Part shown: positions 1 to 13,000 of the stretch, one piece after another
Layout of the letters: every line of letters begins with the position of its first letter
How positions within the stretch are numbered: the stretch's first letter is position 1
Assembly: GCF_932526225.1 (NCBI RefSeq)
Contig: NC_064036.1
Coordinates: 8,627,519 to 8,691,518, forward strand
Origin: Nematostella vectensis
Taxonomy: Eukaryota; Cnidaria; Anthozoa; Actiniaria; Edwardsiidae
Direction of reading: 5' to 3'
Length of the DNA stretch: 64,000 nucleotides
The notes under the pieces: generated by a model
Databases searched by the model: none
Seen by the model: the letters and a program-made list of their open reading frames with translations, nothing else
What the model was told of the DNA's origin: nothing
Program-made: the position numbers and the translations under genes

Positions 1-823
1 TATTTCTCGTGTAAATTGTTGGGCGCTTCAGGGCCGTAGGCTTCAATTTCCTCGAAAATTTCCTTTTCTTGGCACCATTTTCGCCAGACATTTGTCCAAA
101 ATGTTCTGCTTTGTGCTGTGTTTTTATTTTTCCAGGGTTTCTCAATTCCTCGATAAATTTTGCCGTCGCAAGTGTAATTCTGCTCTGTACGCTTGCCATT
201 TTTCTCCGGCCACAACTTCAAGATCTACGCCACTTATAAACAAGCCATCTCATTGGTCAATTTTGATTTTATTGTTTTTAAACCAATCACGTCGCTCCAT
301 TTTAAAGGAAATTTGCACTTTGATAACCATTTTTGCACTTTGTTAACTAAGAATTGCACTGCCTCAGCCAATCAGAATCCAGAAATTGACTTCATGTATA
401 TTATTAGATCTAAGACATGACAAAAGTATTCTAATCGGATAAAGACATCCGGACCAACCGGACCTTGCTTTAATTAGTTAATACCACTTCTACTTTCTCC
501 TATAATTGAAGTGTAAACTATGTGGTGCAAGCGACAGTGCTGAATAACGTATGCGCATGCGCGTGCTCTGGCGAAAACAAGCACTATCGTAGTGTTGAAA
601 CGTTCGAGGAAAGGTACGAAAGGCTGACTTCAATCGCTGTTTTGACTAACTGTACGGCATTAAAACCATACTGTAATGTGACAGTTCGCCGGTAAAACTC
701 CGCCATTTCAAAACAAAAAGGCTGGTTTAACCGCGCGGTACTGAAACTAGTCTTGCGTTTTTCAGCACTGGCGATGCAAGCCAGTTTCGGTTTTTACCTA
801 TTCCTTCTTCTTTTATTTTGCAG
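1..823. other. Non-coding sequence upstream of the first visible exon
   Basis: AT-rich sequence without a recognisable module, RNA gene or repeat. It is probably intron, because the exon that follows starts in phase 1 and must be spliced to an upstream exon. The pyrimidine tract just before 824 encodes a hydrophobic stretch by chance, but in the wrong frame. Confidence 0.6.
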
Positions 824-1030
824 CCAACACTCTGACAGCCTGTCAGAAGGCTTACAAGTTCGCTGTCGAGAAAAACGTCATCGGAGGATATATCCCGAGA
901 TGCAAAGCAGATGGGCGTTACGAGGAAGTGCAGTGTGAGGGAAGGACTCATTCCTGCTGGTGCGTGGACAACCAGGGACGCGAAATTATAGGGACAAGAA
1001 CGCAAGGAACATTAGTGTGCCCTCATCCAG
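824..1030 (+). CDS. Tg1-1 exon
   Basis: 207-nt phase 1-1 exon after a long pyrimidine tract ending in CAG. Six cysteines in Tg1 order: TACQ, IPRC, VQC, then SCWCV with six residues between Cys3 and Cys4, and a final LVC. First module of the gene visible in the window. Confidence 0.93.
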
Positions 1031-4000
1031 GTACGGCCTTGGAAGGACCAGCAGGTCGTGATACCGTGTCACGTGATCCGCTTGCTGTCATACATAGCGA
1101 AATATAAGAATGATGGGATGTTGTTATAAGCACTAGCATAGTAAAATCGTGTATCAGATTTACTGAACGTCACAAGTTTATAACTTTATCACACTTTTGT
1201 TTTTAATTTAGAAAATTTCCCCAAAATAATAATGAATTCGATCATGATGAGCTCAGACGTTTAAGTCAATTTTTTTCGGGTATTCATTCATGTAGCTTAA
1301 TACAAGAAAGTTTAAAAATGTGAATGATTTGTGTGTTTTTGTGTTACAGACGAAAAACAAACACCATGCCAAAAGCGTTACATCAGTCTGTCACGCAACC
1401 CCGTACTTGGGCAGTACATCCCATGGTGCAATGCGCGTGGAGAGTTCGAATGGATGCAGTGTTATGGGTCTTACTGCTTCTGCGTGGATCGTGACGGGAA
1501 CGAGCTACGAGGAACGCGATTGGACAATAACGCTGGTAGACCAGCATGCACGGCGCGAGGTACGTCAACCAAACTGATACCGTATAAATTTTGCAAAATA
1601 ACTGAGGCTGCGCTGCATACATGTAATTCGAAAATAACCATCACACTCAAATGACGTCATAACGCAGGCGGTGTCTTGACTCCGTGTCAGCGGCGTTACC
1701 AAGAAGCCACCTCGTCTCCAGTCCCAGGGTCCTTTGCGCCCAGGTGTCGCGCGGATGGTAGTTTTGAGGAGGTACAATGTCACAAGTCTCAGGGCTACTG
1801 CTGGTGCGTGGACCAGTTCGGCAACGAGATTCCGCGCACGCGCAGCATCAAGCCAGTCCGCTGCCCAAGTCTCGGTAAGTACTGTCACAATCTCGTTTCC
1901 AGGGCCCGTGAACCTTTGGCCATGGCTACGAGATAGCGGGCTCTGACGTACTGTCAGAACAAAACAGGACTTTCTTAGGTGCCGTTAATTTATATGAAGT
2001 GAGCAAATTTTTTAGAATTATCGATGTTCTAATTCAATCGCAATTTATGGAAACAGGTCATAAGCGTATTTTCACGGTTTTTGCCCTCCAACACTAGAAA
2101 GATCAAACCAACAGAACTTTTTTCCAGAGCTCCTGATTAACTAGAATGAATTATGGCCGTCATGGCCGGCTAGATGTCTGTTGACATAATTGGTTCCTTG
2201 TACACATAGTTTCAATTTTAATTTCAATGGCTGCTAGGCGGGGCCGTACCCACGTGCTGGCAGCAGTACCAGAGCGCCCTCAGGAACTACGTGCCAGGAC
2301 GCTTCGTACCCTGGTGCAACTACAACGGCAACTTCCGCGAGGTGCAGTGCCACGGCAGCTTCTGCTTCTGCGTCAACAGGGACGGACAGGAGATCCAGGG
2401 CACCAGGACCTACTCCTACACAGGGTTACCGCGATGTACTCATACAGGTACGGGGAAATACACAGGTTTACCGCGATGTACACAGGTACGGAGAAATACA
2501 CAGGGTAACCGCGATGTACACATACAGGTACGGAGAAATACACAGGTTTACCGCGATGTACTCATACAGGTACAGGGAAATCCACAGGGTTACCGCGATG
2601 TACACATACAGGTACGGGGAAATACACAGGGTTATTGCGATGTACAGTGAAGGTATGGACTTGTACACAGGGTTACCGCGATGATCTCCTACAAGTACAG
2701 AAATATAAACAGGGCTATCGCGATGTACACATTGAATAAGATGGACGTATACACAGGGTTACCGCATGAAGCACATTCAGGGAATGATAGGGTTAAAGCT
2801 ACTCTTAAAAGAGAGTCTAAAACGATAATGTTACAAGAGCCACTCTTTACAATTTTTTCCTTTTCTAAGCCTTTATAATATAGGATTTATCAAAGCTTAA
2901 GTAATAATTAGGTATCAGTATAAGAAAATCCTCTTTTTTTCAAGTCATAGAGTCTGTTGATATGAGTATAGCATACTATTTGCTTCTCGTCGTATAAATA
3001 TGATACCGGCTCTTTCGATCCTTCATTACATGTATCCACGTACGACGCTATTTCTTACAAAAATCGCACGAGAAGAAATGCGTGCTGATGTATTGTCATA
3101 CAGAAACGATTATCTTCTGTCGGCCAATGAGCGCCTTGTATCACCGCTTAATGTAACAACTACCGCTTAATGTAACAAAAATCGCCACTTAATGTAATAC
3201 TAATGCTTAATGTAACAAAAATCGCCGCTTAATGTAACACTAACGCTTAATGTAACAACAAATCAACGCTTAATGTAATAAAACAGTTAACGCTTAATGT
3301 AACAAAATTTTCAACGCTTTATCTAATAACGGACTTAACGCTTAATGTAAGAACACTCGACGCTTAATGTAATAACCATAAATTTAACGAAAATATTCAT
3401 ATCTCCGGATAGAAACATCGTCGGACAAGGGGGTGCATAAACAGTCACGTGAGGTGTGACGTCGTCGCTTAATGTAATACCCATGAATTTGGATATAGAA
3501 TTTGAATAGATTTCAAAAGAACAATTCGCAAGACAAACCAAACTTATTAGGGTATAAGTCGTCTAAGCGTCAAGGGGGTGTAACGGGGGGGGGCGTCATT
3601 TAGCGCTGCGTCATCAATGACGTCATCACAAATACAAAAATCAATATCTTAAGCTACGGGAGTTGTGGCACGACCAAACTTAGGCCAAGTTGTCTTGAGG
3701 TCAAGGGGGGTCCACAAAAGGAACACGTGACATTACGTCATTAATGACGTCATCATAATTAGGAAAAATCATATTCTAAGCTACGAGAGTTGTGACACGA
3801 CCAAACTTAGGCCAAGTTTTCTTGATGTCAAGGGGGTTCTAGCAAAATGGACACGTGCGTGGCATTACGTCATTGCTTACGTCATCATAACTAGGAAAAT
3901 CATATCTTGAGCTACGAGAGTTGTGGCACGACCAAACTTAGGACAAGTTGTCTTGAGGTCAAGGAGGTTCCAATAAAATGGACACGTGACTTGACGTCAT

Positions 4001-7000
4001 TAATGACGTCATCATAACTAGGAAAAATCATATTCTAAGCTACGAGAGTTGTGACACGACCAAACTTAGGAAAAGTTGTCTTTAAGTCAAAATCTGTCGT
4101 CCCTAGGGCCCTCTAGAATATATATTTACTGGCAAACTTCCTGTTTAACCTTGTAAGATTCCCTCTTAAATTGAGAATGAATAACGTGATTGAGGTGTCT
4201 TAGAAGGCTTTTTCCTTTGATCATCTCTAAAACTAACGCTAGACAGACGGGGTATTACATTCTAAGAGCACTTTGGAGTTTTGAAATGTTGAACTGTGTG
4301 ACTACATCCGTACAGGCACACGGAGTTGATCGGTGATTGACAAGTTTTCAACCACACCAGCTATACACTGTCTTGCAAAAATCGTAGATTATTAGCTGTC
4401 TTCTCGCATTAGAATCACGCCAATTAGTAAAGCGGTGCCAGATACAAACTTTGAAAGCTTCGTATTCGATCGATCATGAAAATATATTTTGTTATTTGTC
4501 CGAGTAAAGCCCTAGTATGAAGATCGGACCCTTCAGCGAGCAAATATTCGCCATTCGGTATAATGATATAAGACCTTACATGTAGAAGTCGCACCTTGGC
4601 TTGGGAAAGTTGTCAAAAGTATTTTGTGTATTTTCAATACTGCGGCCTTTTCAGTATCTGGTAATTTGACTGGCACAGGGACTAAACTTTGAAACCAGTG
4701 CTTGAACCGCATCCTGTCCCTCCTCCTCCCCCAATAAAAAATGAATAAAGGGCAAATCGTGACTTTAATCAGGGATGCTTAAAATAGAGGTAAAACGTAT
4801 CATTTCTTTGACGGTAATGTATCCTGGCAAAAGTTAAAATAAGCGTCCGCCCACCCCCCCTTTCTTAAAACGTTTGCTTCGCCCCCCCCCCCCTTTTTTA
4901 AACTTCTGGATCCGCCTCTGGTTACACTCCAGTAAGCACCTGTGATAGCGCTTCCTTTGTGTAGCTTCCGTCAGTTTTCGCTAGCTTCCGGAGCTTATCA
5001 TCCTTGTGATAGGGCCTCGCGCTCCTAATACAGCGAACTTATTGCCAAAATGGGTGGACTATGGATATTGGCTATCCCTCCGATTATTTGGCAAGCATAT
5101 ACCACTGATGCTGTAAGAAAACGGCAACTGCCAGCCGTCGATGACGAAACCTATAAAACACTTGTCATACTTCTGTGAAGACAAGTTTGAGGTGCACGCA
5201 AGTCTGCACGCGTTCGAGTGTGGTTGTCCGACGATGTTCGTATCCCGAGATATAAGTATTTTCGTTTTAATGACGTCATTGATGACGTCACACCTCACAT
5301 GACAATTTATGCACCCCCCTTGACACCTACATGACATTCTCCAAGTGTGGTTGTCCGACGATGTTTGTATCCCTAGATATAAGTATTTTCGTTTTAATGA
5401 CGTCATTGATGACGTCACACCTCACATGACAATTTTTGCACCCCCCTTGACACCTACATGACATTCTCTAAGTCTGGTTGTCCGACGATGTTCGTATCCC
5501 GAGATATAAGTATTTTCGTTTAAATGACGTCATTGATGACGTCACACCTCACATGACTGTTGATGCACCCCTCTTGACACCTACATGACATTTTCCAAGT
5601 GCGGTTGTCCGACGATGTCCGACTCTCCTTAGTTAAATTTATGGTTATTACATTAAGCGTCGAGTGTTCTTACATTAAGCGTTAAGTCCGTTATTACATT
5701 AAGCGTTGAAAATTTGTTACATTAAGCGTTAACTGTTTTATTACATTAAGCGTTGATTTGTGGTTACATTAAGCGTTAGTGTTACATTAAGCGGCAATTT
5801 TTGATACATTAAGCGTTAGTGTTACATTAAGCGGCGATTTTTGTTACATTAAGCGTTAGTGTTACATTAAGCGGCAGTTGTTACATTAAGCGGTGATACA
5901 CGCCTGACATTGGGCTATTGTTGTTTGTGCCCACAATGACCCGTGTTATGCTTTAGCGCCTGACATTGGGCTATTGTTGTTTGTGCCCAAAATGACCCGT
6001 GTTATGCTTGAAGGTGGTAGCCTGACCCGCTGTCAGCAAAAGTACTGGGAAGCAGTGTCCAACCCCCGGCCCGAACAGCACGTCCCTCGATGCACAAACC
6101 TCGGCTCGTACGAACCCCTGCAATGCAGCGCGTCCTCGCACGAGTGCTGGTGTGTGGGCGGCAATGGAGTGGAGATGCCGAACACCAGGTCGAACAACAC
6201 CGTGGTCTGCCCACCAAGACGTGAGTCACGCTCCTTTGAAGTGCATCGCCATTTTTTAAAGGAGCCATGGGCGAATTTAATGGTTGATAAAATGGTTTCT
6301 AAATAGTTTTTTTAACGGAATATGCCGCTTTTTAAATCGAAATTACAATAGCCCCTCCCCCTATATTTAATGTTGAGGACCAAGGATGCAAATGTCAGAG
6401 ACGGGGGAGGGGATGGGGTCACAGGCAAGGGGGTGGGTGTAATGCTAGAATTGTAACGTGAACACAGAAAGCGTTTTCCATTGAAAAAGTATCAACATTT
6501 GATTCGCTGATTTATGGGGTTGGGGGGATCAGAAAATCTTTCAAGATATTTGTTACGACTTGTTTTACAGGGTCCCCAAACGATTAGAAAAACCCACAAT
6601 AACAAAAGAAATTATTATGTCTAGATAGCGCTACTACCCCTGGTGGCTAGATAAGCAGTACTACTCTACTATTTGATTACATTTATCATCCTTGCATTCT
6701 CACAGGAATTGACGGCCCTAAACTGGACATTGGTTTCGTTGTCGACTCTTCATCTGCGGTGGACTGGGCCCAAGTACAAGCATTCTCCAAGTGGTTTATC
6801 AGCCAGTCAGCAGTGACCGATCAAGGTGTTCATTTCGGCTTTATCTCCTACGCCTCAGCCGCTAGTATAGGGTTTAGCTTCGACGCAGACACGGGTGCGA
6901 GGTATACCGCTGATTCAGTCAGCAGGCTCGTAGACGGTGTAACACAGCTTGGTGGAGATGGCCGTCGCTTGGATTTAGGACTTGAACTAGCGTACAACAA

Positions 7001-10000
7001 TCTTTTTACGTTAGCGAATGGCGCGCGGCGAGATGCAAAGAAGGTAAGCTATCATGCGGTCGTCAGTACTCTCAACCGTATCGCTGCTATTCTAGAATAT
7101 TGATTTGAAATCTTGAGAGAAACGCTATATTTCAGTTGTATGCGTTTTGCTTCTCGAGGGTCCGTGTAAGGTTGACGGGTGTATATATTTTTTAACTGTC
7201 CAAAAGCCTTGGCCCCTAGCAATAAGGGACACTTATATGTTTTTCTTTGAACCGCCAAAAAGGTTGATATTTATCAAGTCTTAAAAATTGTCTATCAACT
7301 CGTTTACTATATTTCAATCAATATGCTTAAAAACTTAGAGAACAGAAAGCCCGGTACAAAGTTCAGACCAATATTTAGTTGGTATATAAAAATCACTCAT
7401 CACATTTCAGGTTCTCATCGTGGTCATCGGAGGAGCGGCCGAAAACCAGCACCAAGCAAACATGATAAACGCAGCCAAACAGCTTCGATCTATCGGGGTC
7501 AAGATTTACGTCATCACAATCGCAACATCGCCGCAGCGCGAATACTTTGAGCTTGGCGACCAGGTTTTCTCGGCCCAGACCTACCCGTCTCTAGATCGGC
7601 TCAGGTCAAGTGTCTTCCAAGCCATCAAGCCAGGTACGGCATAGGTGCTTAAACATCATCCTGGTGTGAAGCGAGTGCATTTCATGTGTACGAATATAAA
7701 AAGCGTTGCGTATCACCTTTTACGGCTGTGTGTCTTGTTTATTCATTAAACTGGATGTTCACTTTGTGATTTCTATAAATAGTTATAAAAAAATAGGTAA
7801 TAGGTCTGTCCATAGATAAAAAAACCACTTCAGAAGCTACCAACGGGGAAATAACTGCTTTTTCAGCTCACGGGCAAATAAGTCAGTGACGTATTACACT
7901 TTAGCCGGTTACTATCTACTCACAAAAGAAGACTTAATGCACGTGCGTAAAGGGCAATCTTAGGCGAGATATATACCTAACAGTCACAAAACATGGTGAC
8001 GACATACACTACTATGAGGTGTATGAATTGTGATGGTCGCGTTTGTATATCTTGCGTGTTTTTCACAGGGAGCCTGTCGCCATGCCAGGCACGCTATCTC
8101 CAAGCCATTCGGCAGTACACACCAGGAGCCTTCATTCCGAGGTGCCGTCCCGCGGGCGACTACCAGTTCATGCAGTGTTACAGAGAGCACTGTTACTGTG
8201 TCAATCAGGACGGCGTCGAGGTTCGGGGCACACGGCTGCACTCCAGATTCGGGCAGCCGCACTGCAAGCATCTCGACCCTAACGCCGATTGCGAGGACCG
8301 ATGTGGACCGGGAAGCTCAAATCTCCGTGAGTATATTGTGCTTGTACCAGACAGAAATCGTAGGTTAAAAGTCAGTAGTTCAACGAAGGAGGAAGGTTTG
8401 GAAGTGCAGGGATGGTTAAACACTCTATTCATTGTTTTTTAGCTTTTGCTTGGTGATAAAGGGTGACCCTAAAACCGTCCTCTGTTTCTTGCTAAAAAGA
8501 ATAGCATTGTTAGGACACGAGCGATATTGGCCGTTTGCATCCAGGAACAATCTGATACTCGGTGCTATTATTCATAGAGCTGTAGCAGTCCTCGAACTAT
8601 TGGGAACATAGATATATATTGCGCGTCCCAGCCACGTCCCGTGTCCCCAGTGCCCCACTCCTTGCTACTGACCTGATAAACAATTCCTTGGTTGACAGGT
8701 CCTATTCTCAGTCCGTGCCAGCGTCGCCGCCTACTGGGTACGGCCCTTGGGCGTGGTAATGTGGAGGGGTACATCCCCCACTGTAAGTCGGACGGTCGGT
8801 ATGAGGAGGTTCAATGTCATACTGGAACTAAGTACTGCTGGTGCGTAGACGAGAAGGGCGTGGAGGTCTGGGGAACTCGCACCAGGACCTTTATCAGATG
8901 CGCAGCTTTCGGTGAGTGAAGAGGGCTGTGAATCAGATCGCGACATATTATTATAGGTATATATGGGACATAATTATCCGTGTTTGATGGTTTGAAATAT
9001 TTACAAAAATGTTATATAATTGCGAGGTGCCCTGATCCGAAGAAGGTTTTGATTACGTTTTAATGCATATCGTTGTGTATCCAAAAGAGATACGAGGTTA
9101 CCAGTGAAAAAATATAACTCATAACTTTTCTTAAGGGTTTGAATAGTAAATACTGTAGGCCCAAAGTACATAGCTACTAGCGCTAAGATAAACGTTATCT
9201 TTATTTCCCTGCAAAGACCGTGAGATGACAAAGTGTCAGAAGCATTACCAAGAGATTATGCGCCAGGCCTCCCCGAGCACATACGCCCCCCACTGTACCC
9301 CAGAAGGGAAGTACCGGTCTATGCAGTGCTGGAATTCCGAGTGCTTCTGTGTGGACGCGGAAGGTTTGCGTCTTGACTGGACGGTCGTCAGCATTTCCGA
9401 GGGACTTCCCGACTGCTCGCAGTATCCACGTAAGTAAAAGCGCTTGAAACAGTTTTATTTTAATAGTTACTTAAGAACATATATCGGCTCATCAATGATA
9501 AGTTTGCGAACCTACATACCAAGCCTTCTCCCCAGGCGCCCTATGACAGCCCTCTGTTGTCACATATTCTATGCTGTCCCATTGGTGGCGAGCGGCAATA
9601 TGAAAGTGACGTCATTAACCGACAAGCCGCTCTGCCAATAGAAGCCAAGGGACAAGGCTACCTCACACCGTGCTTCTCTGCATATCAACTTTTGCTCGAT
9701 TTTGTATCATTTTTCCGGAGACAACAGGTAGCCCAAGCATAAAGTTGGTGCACTGCAATGTACTATAGTTAGGGCTCATGATATAGGGGGGGTTTTATAC
9801 CCCCAAATGTATAAGAATTTCTCAATAAAATTACCCGAAGCTCATCGTGTGGTTTGTTCGTGATGCCACACGGTGAGTGCAAGTTAATTGTCGAATAATT
9901 GCATTAAAAATAGGGTCATTAAGACAACTGGCACGCTTTATCCAACACTTGGGTCCGAAGCCTGAAAGTCCGCTTTAACACCATGTTAGTTTGAAAAGTA

Positions 10001-13000
10001 CCAAGAACCAAGTCTCCTATTTTCTCTTTCCCCTTCTCCTTGCTCGAAAAAAAAGGAAGAAAAGAAAAAGAAACAAGAAAGGAAAAAAAAGGAACGAGCA
10101 TCCAGTTTTTAGGGTGACTTCAACACACAAACAGAAAATAAAACATCATCTGAGCTGACCGGTATTCCTGTGCAATAAATTACCCGCCAAGCAACGCGCG
10201 ACATCTCCTTTTGGCGCCTGGTTCAAAACATAAGCGCTGTGATTCATTTTAAATAATAACATTTTTATCCGAGTTTTACTACGATCGGAACCAAACGGCT
10301 TGAAAATTTGGTTTGGTAATAAGTAGAGAGCGCGAAATGTTGAATCACGAAGGGAATTTTCGAACTTGCGTTAGGGTTTTGTCGAGGAGGAGGTGGATAC
10401 ATTGCGAATTCGAGAACATGTGAGTTTACTTTTTGTTTTGATCCTTGATGATTACTCACTAAATTATATCTTTGCTATTTGGAGAAATCCTGGCAGTATA
10501 TACTCTCAAGACTCTAATTATACAATACACTATGTGGTGTGTTTCTTTTTTTCGTTACATGCGATTGCGCGCGCGCAAAAAAAACAACAACAAACAATAA
10601 CAGCTCAAGGAGAAAACAAGGCTTAGATTAGCTCAGTACTGTACGCACTAGTCGAACCTGCATAACAAGCATTTACATTTATCTCAGCAAAATGTTTGAA
10701 CACATTAATAAAATACTAATGATGTTATAGCTTGTACTTATTCATGATTTGTGCATTCTGCTTATGCAATATCTTTTTTTGTCTGACTGTAAGTATATAT
10801 TGACTACTATATTTACTTTCCAGCCAAGCAACGACCCCTTGACCTTGGTATTCTGGTCGACACAGCAGGGAGGATAACAGCAGAACAGTGGCAAAGTGTC
10901 ATTGCTTACATACAAACCATTGTACGGGGTTTCTCCATTTCTGATGACGGGGCTAGAGTGGCACTTGTCCCTTTCAGTACCACACCCAGAACCACCCTGG
11001 CCTTTAACACACTAAGTGTATGGAATGAACCAGAGGTTAACAAGTATGTCAGCTGGCTGAAGTTATTCAAGGGAGTGCGTCGGGTAGACTTGGCCCTACG
11101 CCATGCGGATGAGAAGCTCTTCCAGCCCGAGGGAGGGATGCGTCCAAATTCTCGAAAGGTAAGTGGGATGGAAGATGGGGGGAGGGAAAACAGTAGAAAG
11201 AGAATCGTCACATTTAAAAGGTGGGAAGGTGCCTTAGCAAAGTGGCTTTTATCTGACATGATATTGATATTCTGGAGCTGTATTGCTTTTTAAGATATAC
11301 ACATCTTTTTTCTGCAGGTTATTTTAGCAATTATGTTGAGCCAGGATGGAAAGACTACTGTGCCAGTACCAATGCTTTCCAAAAAACTACAGAACCGTGG
11401 GATAAGTGTATATGTGGTCGCCATAACTGGCAGTACACCTGACATGGTTCTTAAAGGCCTTGCCTCCAAGCCTGAGCACATTTATAGAACTAGTCTGTCT
11501 GGCATTATGAAGACATCCGAACCTGTTATCAAGTCCATCAGACAGAGTAAGACTTCCATAAGCTTTAACTACTAACAAAATAAACAAACTCTTATGTGTG
11601 TTATTTGGCTTCCTGGCTCTTAATGCCTATTTGCCCCTAATCTTTAGGGTAGTTTTGCTGGCCCTAACTCTAGATACAATAGGAATCCTTCTTACATGTC
11701 ATCTTGTATATGAATAACTGAAGAATTAATGAACACAGAATAAGAATTATTAGTGGTCTGTATGCTGTTAAATGCTGCTGTACATGTTTGCAAAGTCAAT
11801 GATTTTCCAAATATACATAAGCTTTTTGAATTTTTCAGGTCCTCCTATGATAGTTAACAAATGTTTTTACATTCCAGGTCTTGGGCCTCCCCTTGACATT
11901 GGCTTTGTAGTGGAATCTTCTAATTCTGTTGATTGGCCCAGAACACTACAATTCACGAAAGAGTTTCTAGACAAATTCCACATTTCTCATGATGGTGACC
12001 ACGTTGGATTAATTTCCTTTGCATCTTCGCCTGCTATGGGATTTGCCTTCAATGCTCTTAGCGGCATCCAGTACACTGTTGAAGGAATCAGGGGACTGAT
12101 AAGTGGCGTGGCCCAGCAGGGGGGATCAGCCAGGAGAGTGGATCTAGCTCTACAGATGGCACAGCAGGAGCTGTTTACTAGCGCCGGTGGTGGAAGGGAC
12201 TCTGCTGGGAAGGTCAGTCATACATACCTAGATTCCAGGAAATACACATTATTAGAAGATCGCAACCTTGCTGTGTGTGTTTTCCTAACAAAAAAAATAT
12301 GGCAAATTTGGGTGATAATGTGTTTAATTTCATAACCTGATTACTTTAATTCCTCGATTACATACTTTAATCATTTGTCAGGTTCTTATACTGATTACCA
12401 GTGGACCATGGCCAGAACAGTACAAATCCCAGTGGCTAGACACATTCATTAAGTTGGAGGCACTTGGCATTGCTATATACCCTGTAACCATTAGTGCAGA
12501 GAAGGTATCAGCTCCCAAAGGTCTCCCCAAGCAAGAGAATAGGTTCTTCAGGGCTTCTGGGTTCAACAAGTTGGCTAGACTTGTCCCAAGACTTGTCCAT
12601 CAAATCAGAGAAAGTGAGTCATTGTTAGGCAGGCCCTAAAGTCTGACTTGCCTGAATAAAGCTGTTTTGTATTGTAGGATGGATTGAATTTCACTGTGAT
12701 TAAAGTGGATTTAGTTTGCTAGTGAATTGAACCAGGGTCAGAACTAGGGTCGTGGTCCACACACAGTGAGCAATACAGAAGCACGTGCAAGTGACTAACC
12801 CACAGTACTTACACGCACAGTCTCACAGATCTGTTGTTTATTTGTTAAATAAATGTCAGAAAAACTTCTAAAAAAAACATGGTTTAAGATATTATACATC
12901 TATTATAAGTTTGCACAAGATAAAGGCGTTGGAGATGTTGATCCGTACCACCTCTGCAGTTAAATTTTATGGTGTACAGAGCATATTTGTCTAAAGTTCC

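Larger units (their letters stand above)
3137..5900. mobile_element. 2.76-kb non-autonomous inverted-repeat element in the Tg1-4/Tg1-5 intron
   Basis: The ends are inverted copies of about 250 bp (3137-3389 and 5648-5900), each made of many CGCTTAATGTAAC-type repeats and starting TGTATCACCGCTTAATG. The 5 bp CGCCT occurs just outside both ends (3132-3136, 5901-5905) and may be a target duplication, although weak similarity (CCAATG) extends beyond it. The interior has two blocks of ~128-bp tandem repeats containing TGACGTCAT palindromes (about 3590-4100 and 5190-5635), roughly inverted to each other. No transposase is visible; superfamily not assigned. Confidence 0.8.

Noticed and set aside
774-850. 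Possible signal-peptide start (hydrophobic Phe/Leu run after an ATG at 774)
   Set aside because: The frame does not match Tg1-1, and the hydrophobic run is the translated pyrimidine tract of the splice acceptor.
3137-3400. CRISPR-like appearance of regularly spaced CGCTTAATGTAAC
   Set aside because: The spacers are short, unequal and related, the block is mirrored at 5648-5900, and the context is animal intron.
5059-5418. 119-codon open frame on the - strand
   Set aside because: It is a read-through of the ~127-bp tandem repeats in the inverted-repeat element.
9536-9727. 192-nt open stretch between AG and GT in the 9.4-10.8 kb intron
   Set aside because: It is open only in phase 0, while both neighbours need phase 1, and the protein matches no module.
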